Source of the DNA: Carettochelys insculpta
Taxonomy: Eukaryota > Chordata > Testudines > Carettochelyidae
Assembly (NCBI RefSeq): GCF_033958435.1
Contig: NC_134152.1
Coordinates: forward strand, 20,248,001-20,312,000
Length of the DNA stretch: 64,000 nucleotides
Direction of reading: 5' to 3'
This document shows positions 58,001 through 64,000 of the stretch, piece by piece. The notes beneath the pieces were generated by a model, which did not search any database, had not been told where the DNA came from, and saw only the letters and a list, made by a program, of their open reading frames with translations. The translations under genes and the position numbers were made by a program. Positions within the stretch are counted from its first letter, which is position 1, and each line of letters starts with the position of its first letter.

Positions 58001-58125
58001 CAGAACAAAAAAAGCAGACCTGTAGCACTTTAAAGACTAACAAATTTTATTAGTCTTTAAAGTGCTACAGGGCTGCTTTTTTGTTCTGTGAAGATACAGA
58101 CTAAACATGGCTACCCCTCTGTGAC
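58001..58125. repeat. Penelope-derived hairpin, copy 3 (near-perfect palindrome)
   Basis: Left arm agaacaaaaaaagcagacct...gcactttaaagactaa; right arm ttagtctttaaagtgctaca...gctgcttttttgttct, differing at about two positions. A single gaagatacagactaaacatg end follows the right arm. Confidence 0.88.
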
Positions 58126-58477
58126 TATTCATTAACAGAAGTTAGTCCAATAAAAGATACTACTTCCTCACCTTGTCTCTCATTAACCCTGAGACCAACA
58201 CAACAGAGTTTCAGTGAGAGACAAATGGATGTCATCTGAACAGAAGTGGCATTGAATAATGCACGATTTCGGTTTGTCACAACCCTCTCCTCCACTAGCT
58301 TAGTTAGTAGGTGCGAGGCTTGTACTAGTTCTGGTGACGGTCGTCCCTGGCCCAGGTTGCATGCTGCCTTACTGCGATGAAAAGAATCAGTCAATATGGA
58401 GGCCACGGTCACTTGGTTGAAGACGTTATTCTGAATAAGGCCATGATTCTCAGTTCACCTGAAAGAGGGCAAGACAG

Positions 58478-58860
58478 AATCAAAGAGCACTAGAACAGAA
58501 AGGGACCTTGAGAGATCATCGAGTCCAGTTTCCTGTCCTCTCAGCAGGACCAAGCAACATCTAGACCATCCCCAATAGGAGTCTGCTCTTAAAAATCTCC
58601 AGTGATGGAGATTCCACAACCTCCCTAGGTAATTTATTCCACTGTTTAACCACCCTGGAAGTTAGGAAGTTTTTCCTAATGTCTAATCTAAACCTCTCTT
58701 GCTGCAATTTAAACCCACTGCTCCTTGTCCTACCCTCAGAGGCCAAGGAGAACAATTTTTCTCCCTCCTCCTTGCAACCCTCTTTAAGGTACTTGAAAAC
58801 TGCTATCACGTCCCCTCTAAGTCTTCTGTTTTCCAGACTAAAAAACAAGCCCAGTTGCAA
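58478..58860 (-). mobile_element. CR1 LINE 3' fragment
   Basis: Minus-strand CR1. The 58561-58866 minus frame reads [40 protein letters not shown] and [20 protein letters not shown], the conserved CR1 C-terminus. The true 3' end lies near 58478. Confidence 0.88.
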
Positions 58861-59592
58861 ACACACAGAATGTGGCTTTAAGCTACTTTTGTGCCCTCGA
58901 TCCCAAGGCTGTGAAAAATCTAATCTGCTTTAGTTATTAGTGACTCTTAACAGCAGCCAAAGATCAGCCAGGCCTCACCTTTCTTTTCTGACTTCTTCTG
59001 CACCACCATCGGTTGGAGGTGGGGTTTCCAGCCCTTCAGGATTGCCTTAGACTTTCTGGGAATTAAAGATTAATCTTTCATTAAAGATTGTATCATATGA
59101 TGAATACTCTAGGAATATGTCCAAACAAAACTGGCAACCCTATAGAAGAGGTAGCCAGGAGTCCCAGTAGTAGTTCTAAGTGATTGAAGATACTTGTACC
59201 CAGAGGGAAGCCTTTGGGGTCCCATTATAAATGGGGTCTTAGAGCAGCCTTGGCTGATGGAGTGGTTCAGTTTGTCCCTAGCCAGAGGTTAAATCTTCCT
59301 TAATAAAAAGTTCTGCCAAGTGAGGCAGTGTTCTGTCATTTCTGCCGTATATCCAAGATAGGTAATCACTGTCCTGAATTTTGAATTAGCAAGACACTTA
59401 AGCACATGTATCACTTTAACCATGTGTGTAGTTACAGTGAAGAGAGTAGAAACTACACATGTGCTTAAATCCCTGGATGAATTATGGCCACACACCCTGA
59501 TCCCCTCTACTTGCAAAATAACATTTGCCTTTGTTCCTTATTAAAAACACACTTGCTTCTGGTCAGGCTTACACAGCTAACTGACCCTTTGA
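58861..59592. other. Intronic stretch with no recognised feature
   Basis: No repeat edge or coding signal recognised. Confidence 0.4.
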
Positions 59593-59775
59593 CCAAAGTT
59601 CCCTCTTTTTTCCATCCATGTGCAGAATAAATTTCATTAGTGCTCCAAGGCACATCTGGATGTTCACCACCGATAGAAACACAGGCTGTTGGTTGGAGGC
59701 TCCCTGCTAATCAGCTGGGTGGGATTTGAATCTCAACTGGGTGGCTGCCAAGCACTCAGCTTACAGAGAATGCTG
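59593..59775. repeat. Short inverted-repeat element, copy B
   Basis: Same element as 11204-11392: ends caaagttccctctttt and cagcttacagagaatgctg, core catccatgtgcagaataaat and gctaatcagctgggtg. Confidence 0.65.
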
Positions 59776-61708
59776 CCTTTGACCCGGTCTGGTTTCTCAC
59801 ATTCAGGGATGAATTTGGCAGAATAAGACGGATCCTTTTCCCACTCATTTCCTGGGCAAAATTCACATTGGATTTCCAGGGAGCCGAATCAGACCAAATA
59901 CTTTTAGCAAGCATTGCCAGAGGCATTAGAAAGAGCAAATGCTGGGGGCATCACACAAAGCTAACGGCATTACTGCTAGAGTGCACCTGGCAATGCTGTC
60001 GTGATCACTGCCGGAGGCACTTGAAAATACACCGCCACTGTCCTCTGTGTGCTGCGTAGGACTTTAGCTACTCTATTTAGCCACACTACTTAAAAATATA
60101 GGAGCTGGTGAGATGCTTCCTTTAAGGCGTGGAAAGTAATAATAAGGAGATGATGCTCAGCACCATTGCAAGTTCAGACTCAGAGGAAGTGGAAAGGAAG
60201 TTAAAAATTCTGTAATATTTGTGCTGCTTGGGCGAGCATAAGCTTGACTTGGGTGAACACATCCATCTAAATGTCAAATATCTAGAATATTTTCCAGATG
60301 AAAATGGGATGTCAAAACTTGAAAAGAGTGATATTTATTCTAAAAAACAAACAAAATGTGAATGTTAATTCTTTTCTAAAAATGTGCTCTGAAACACAAA
60401 ATGTCACTAACTTATTTGAGAGATGGAGAAAATGTCAACAGATCTAAGGCTGTTCATTATTGTGAGAGCTAAAAATTATACTGGGAATTACAGGCAGTTG
60501 TTAAAAAGCAACAGCCGCTGAAAACTTTGTGCAGAAGGCTTGGTTTCAGTTATCTTTTCTAAAGCACAACTGAAAAGTGAAACTTAAATCAGTGAGCAGT
60601 TTATATTAGGGAAACAACTGAGGAGGATTGACCAGCATGAGCTGTTAATTTTGTTGGATTTTATTTTATACTCCTAGTAAATTAAAGTCCTAGCACCTCT
60701 CAACTTTATTATACTTTTGTAGATCATCTTTGCACGCTGGAGTTTGCCTAGATACTCACCCAAAGATGTCAGTCATTGAAACGATTTCATGTGGAAGCAT
60801 TGCTAAGTAAATTCACTAAATGCCTATTCATCCCAGTAAGATGGAGAATCACTGAAGCAGCAAATGTGAAAATCTGCACAGTTTACTATACAGAAAGCAG
60901 TTTTCTGAGGATGCCAAATTGAGACACAGACTTGACCCTGGGAGACATTAAAGCTCACATGAGTGAACATGGAAGGAGGGTCTCAGACTCCCTCAGTCTA
61001 GCCATTTAGGCTGGTTGATAGACAGATACTCCAATTGGTCTAGACTCAGTCAGTGGTTAACTTGGTTTTATTCATCCAGTCAGTAACGAACAGTTACCTA
61101 TGATAATGAGAGAGTTTGTAAATAAAAGGTACATAGATGCTTTATTAGTTCAATAAAGTTCCCAAGTTATTAGAACTGACTGCATAATTTTAAAAAAAAA
61201 ATTATACAGGAAACTTGTTTGACTTAGTTGATGTGGCTTGTAAAAGTGGAATGTTTCTAAGATCCTGTACCAGCAACAACTGTTTTATCTCTGACTTGGC
61301 TAGTATCAGTTGCATTACATACCATTGCCAAAAGTTATCTTGTGTCTTTTATTTTTAATGTCATGTCTGTTGAATGTGAGTCTAGCTGAAGCTCTATTTA
61401 TTAGAATGTTCTCAGTTTTCCTAAATATGTTGAAATACAAAAATAAAGAAGGAAATGTTATACCTTTATTGAAGTAATAGTGAACTCAAATATATACATT
61501 CTTGGACATTGAGGCTGAAAATTTGAAAACTATTTAGGTTTGGATGTCAGAGCCAATAAAGTCAGTGGGAATTAGCCATCCAAATTCCTTGATTTGCATT
61601 AATTTTACTAGGAATTTGGCAACCAAATTCTGGCTAATTTCAAGGTTCATCCTAAATCTTCAATAGCTTATGATAGCTTCAGTGTTCTGCTTTTATAGGC
61701 TACATTAA
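59776..61708. other. Intronic stretch with no recognised feature
   Basis: AT-rich, unique-looking; nothing recognised. Confidence 0.4.
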
Positions 61709-62135
61709 GGCTGCTTCTACACTATCACTCTCTCGTCGGAGCTGCCATGGTAATGAGTCATTCAAAGCAGGCTAATGAGGTGCTAATATGCATATTCAGT
61801 TCCTCATTAGCATAATGGCAGACGCACAGATTTCAAAGTGCAGACTTGGAATTTCAGATTGAGTGTGTGGATGCAGGCAGCTGTGAAATAAGTGCCCCAC
61901 TTTGACATTCCCTTACTCCCACGGAACTAAATTGGAGTAAGGGAATGTCAAAATGGGGCACTTATTTCAAAGCTGCCCCCATCTTTATCTTCAGTCAGTA
62001 ATTCCAACTCTGTTGGTGTGGCTGCCATTATGCTAATGAGGTGCTGAACATGCATGTTAGCACCTCATTAGCGTGCTTCGAATTGCCTCATTACTGTGAC
62101 ACCTCCAACGAGAGAGTGACAGTGTAGAAGCAGCC
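61709..62135. mobile_element. Full-length palindromic MITE, Harbinger-like
   Basis: The two halves are long imperfect complements: ggctgcttctacactatcac against gtgacagtgtagaagcagcc at the ends, aggctaatgaggtgctaata mirrored by gttagcacctcattagcgtg, and near the middle cattcccttactcccacgga against ggagtaagggaatg. taa occurs directly outside each end (61706-61708 and 62136-62138), a three-base duplication fitting the Harbinger TWA pattern. No coding capacity. Confidence 0.85.
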
Positions 62136-62219
62136 TAAGTCAAGTTAAGCAAGTATCCTGTATAAAAAAGTTGTACAGTTTGGCTTTGAAAACACCGGTC
62201 TTAACTTTTTTGCTTCTGG

Positions 62220-63130
62220 GGAGGTATTTAATGTGCAGAATTAGTGCCCCCCCACAGATTTTGCTCTTTGGGTCTTTTGTGGGTCTGGATGGAAGGGGTC
62301 GTGTCTGGATCAGGAGCAGCTGTGGGAGATGTAAGTCACCATGATGGGGGTCCAGCTGGGCTCCCTCTGTCCTGCTTATATGCTATCACAGTACACCCAG
62401 AACCAGGGAGGGGCTAGGCTGGGGACACCTCTGCTGTTGGCTCCAACTATGCGCCAAGTTCCTGCTGCTAGTCCCAGCTGAGCTGTGAGGGAAGGGAATT
62501 CCCCTGCTCCTGCAGAGCGGTCAGGGCAGGGTCAGTCCCACTCTGGGAAACTTCCCCAGCTCCAGGAAGCTCTGCATCCTGCCCCCGCCCCTTTCCTGCC
62601 CACATTGCTCTCCAGCTACAGTGGGAGGAACCACTTCACAGGGAGTTGCCCCCTCCCCCCCCACATCTACCCAACCTTCATGTATCTGGATCACACCACA
62701 CCCAGATGTCCCCAGCCAAGCTGCCAATCCCCCAGCTGAGACCCCTGCACTTGAATCCCCACCCCACTGAGTTGCAACCAGCTGCATCGGGACATACACT
62801 CGCCCAAACCCCACTCCCCCAGCACCTGGTCACCTGTGCTGAGCATTCTGCACCCAACCCCGCTTGCCCAGCTGCTTTCCCCCAACACCCAGACCTCCAT
62901 CTGCTGATCTTCCAACTGCCTTCACCTGGCTCCCCCCACAGTGTGCCATTCTCCCTGTACCTGGAACCCCACAACAAACCTCTGTGCATCCAGACCCCCA
63001 CATACCTGAACCCCCACTGAGCCATCCACACAAAGATGGCCCCACATGGAACCCTGTCACCCACAGCTAGCTGGCTCCCCCACACAAAGCCTGTCCACAT
63101 GTGGATCCTGCTGAGCTAAGCTTGCTTGTC
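62220..63130. repeat. C-rich degenerate low-complexity region
   Basis: The plus strand is rich in ccccac, ccagctg and caccca words with loosely repeating phrases, giving long proline-rich frames on plus and glycine/tryptophan-rich frames on minus. I see no regular unit length and no gene. A decayed minisatellite or element interior is possible. Confidence 0.4.
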
Positions 63131-63187
63131 TCACGCCTGGATCAGAGTGGGGTTGGACTTTCATGCACAGTTCTGTCCCTCAACCTC

Positions 63188-63636
63188 ACTGTGAAGCTAC
63201 AGGTGTTCTAATGTGTCATGTAAAGAATTTATTTCTCAGAAACCATTTCCTGAACCTTTTTTGTTATCTGTTGTTACCAAAATAATGGAAACTGGTGACG
63301 ACTTGGGCAGAGAAAGTATTCTACAGTAAATGCTTGTCTGAATTCCCCGGGAAGTACTTAAACTCGTCCTGCACTATGAATCTAACATGTCAGTCCAGTA
63401 AGCTAACACATGAGAACTTTGGACAGAAATATACTTAACACATACCCAGTAATGATACTTAACACAAACCCAGGAATAGGGCCAAATTTGATACCAGCCT
63501 TTCTACAAGTTACATAATAAGCCTTGTTATAGTATGAAAAACAGCAGTAACAACAGATAACAAGAAAACATCAGGAAATGGTTTCTGACAACGAAATTCT
63601 TTACAACGCACATTAGAACATCTGTAGCTCACCAGT
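63188..63636. mobile_element. DNA element with long terminal inverted repeats
   Basis: 63188-63277 and 63547-63636 are about 90-base complements: left gctacaggtgttctaatgtg, cagaaaccatttcctgaacc, tgttatctgttgttac; right gtaacaacagataacaagaa, aggaaatggtttctgacaac, cacattagaacatctgtagc. About 270 bases of non-coding interior. Superfamily and target duplication not determined. Confidence 0.75.
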
Positions 63637-64000
63637 TTCAATTATTTTCATTAGGAGCACCCACAGAGAAAAATTAGTGGGTACTTAGCACTTCCCCCAG
63701 CAGCCAAGCTCCACTGTACTCCCCCTACCCAGATGCTTCCACCAATCACCTCCTGCCTCTCCCTCCCTCCCAGCACCTCCTGAACACTGCAGAGCAGCTG
63801 GTTTGCTGCGTGCAAGAGGTACAGGGAGAGGTGAAGGGGAGAAGCCTTATGTGTAGCGGGGATGGGTTAGGGTTAGGGTTGAATTGGGAGAATTGGTGCA
63901 GGAGTGGGGATGGGAAGAGATGAGCAGGCCCCCCCAGCAGGGGGTTAGGGGAACGAGGCAGTTGCAAAGGCATTTCAAAGAGGCCCAGAGCTCTGGCCGC
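63637..64000. other. Window end, no recognised gene
   Basis: C- and G-rich patches; a short gggttagggttagggtt run at 63864-63880. Nothing else recognised. Confidence 0.4.

Noticed and set aside
62485..63100. Proline-rich plus-strand and glycine-rich minus-strand frames
   Set aside because: Products of C-rich low-complexity sequence; no motif, splice context or conservation evidence.
63864..63880. Telomere-like run gggttagggttagggtt
   Set aside because: Fewer than three units, embedded in G-rich sequence; too short to call an interstitial telomere.
1..64000. CRISPR arrays, tRNA or rRNA genes, bacterial operons
   Set aside because: No regularly spaced repeats, cloverleaf or rRNA-like sequence was noticed, and the spliced XYLT1 exons show this is vertebrate DNA.

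Overview
The window reads as vertebrate, almost certainly reptilian and most likely turtle, DNA. Two internal coding exons of XYLT1 (protein xylosyltransferase 1, + strand) at 14837-15009 and 15659-15861 are the only host gene parts I can support. No further XYLT1 exon was recognised on either side, so the rest is best read as XYLT1 intron sequence. Everything else with coding potential belongs to transposable elements. The turtle assignment rests on the mixture of CR1 LINEs, Penelope-like elements, DIRS retrotransposons, Harbinger and hAT DNA elements; it is inference, not proof.

Layout. 1-3112 is an old APE-type LINE broken by frameshifts, with a younger LINE tail inserted in it (1290-1558) and a small inverted copy of its own 3' part next to it (3113-3187). 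3550-9667 is a nearly full-length DIRS element (copy 1). 9975-10572 is a Penelope-like fragment with an inverted head. 11204-12760 holds a small inverted-repeat element and a CR1 on the minus strand. The XYLT1 exons follow, then a region of GC-rich repeats (18070-18385, 20505-20645). 20666-26769 is a second DIRS element (copy 2), same orientation as copy 1. 27000-29070 holds hAT-like remnants. 32160-35893 is a decayed autonomous Harbinger with a transposase remnant on + and a Myb-like partner on -. 36790-39050 is a third, much older DIRS remnant that keeps gag-like and recombinase-like parts but no recognisable reverse transcriptase. 39593-47172 has several non-autonomous DNA elements, a Penelope hairpin and a CR1 with a readable reverse transcriptase. 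51424-58860 is a dense nest of Penelope and CR1 pieces inserted into one another. 59593-63636 has three inverted-repeat elements.

How the parts relate. The two DIRS copies share inverted terminal repeats, an internal complementary region joining the complements of both termini, and overlapping gag, RT-RNase H and tyrosine recombinase frames. Each carries different disabling changes: copy 1 has frame changes and a stop in gag and pol but a recombinase with all recognised catalytic residues; copy 2 has an open RT-RNase H frame but a stop and a lost catalytic arginine in the recombinase. The Penelope-derived pieces repeatedly take a hairpin form (head inverted against tail). I found no tRNA, rRNA, CRISPR array or bacterial-type gene. 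Element boundaries were read by eye and are accurate to roughly 5-30 bases unless a duplicated target site fixes them.
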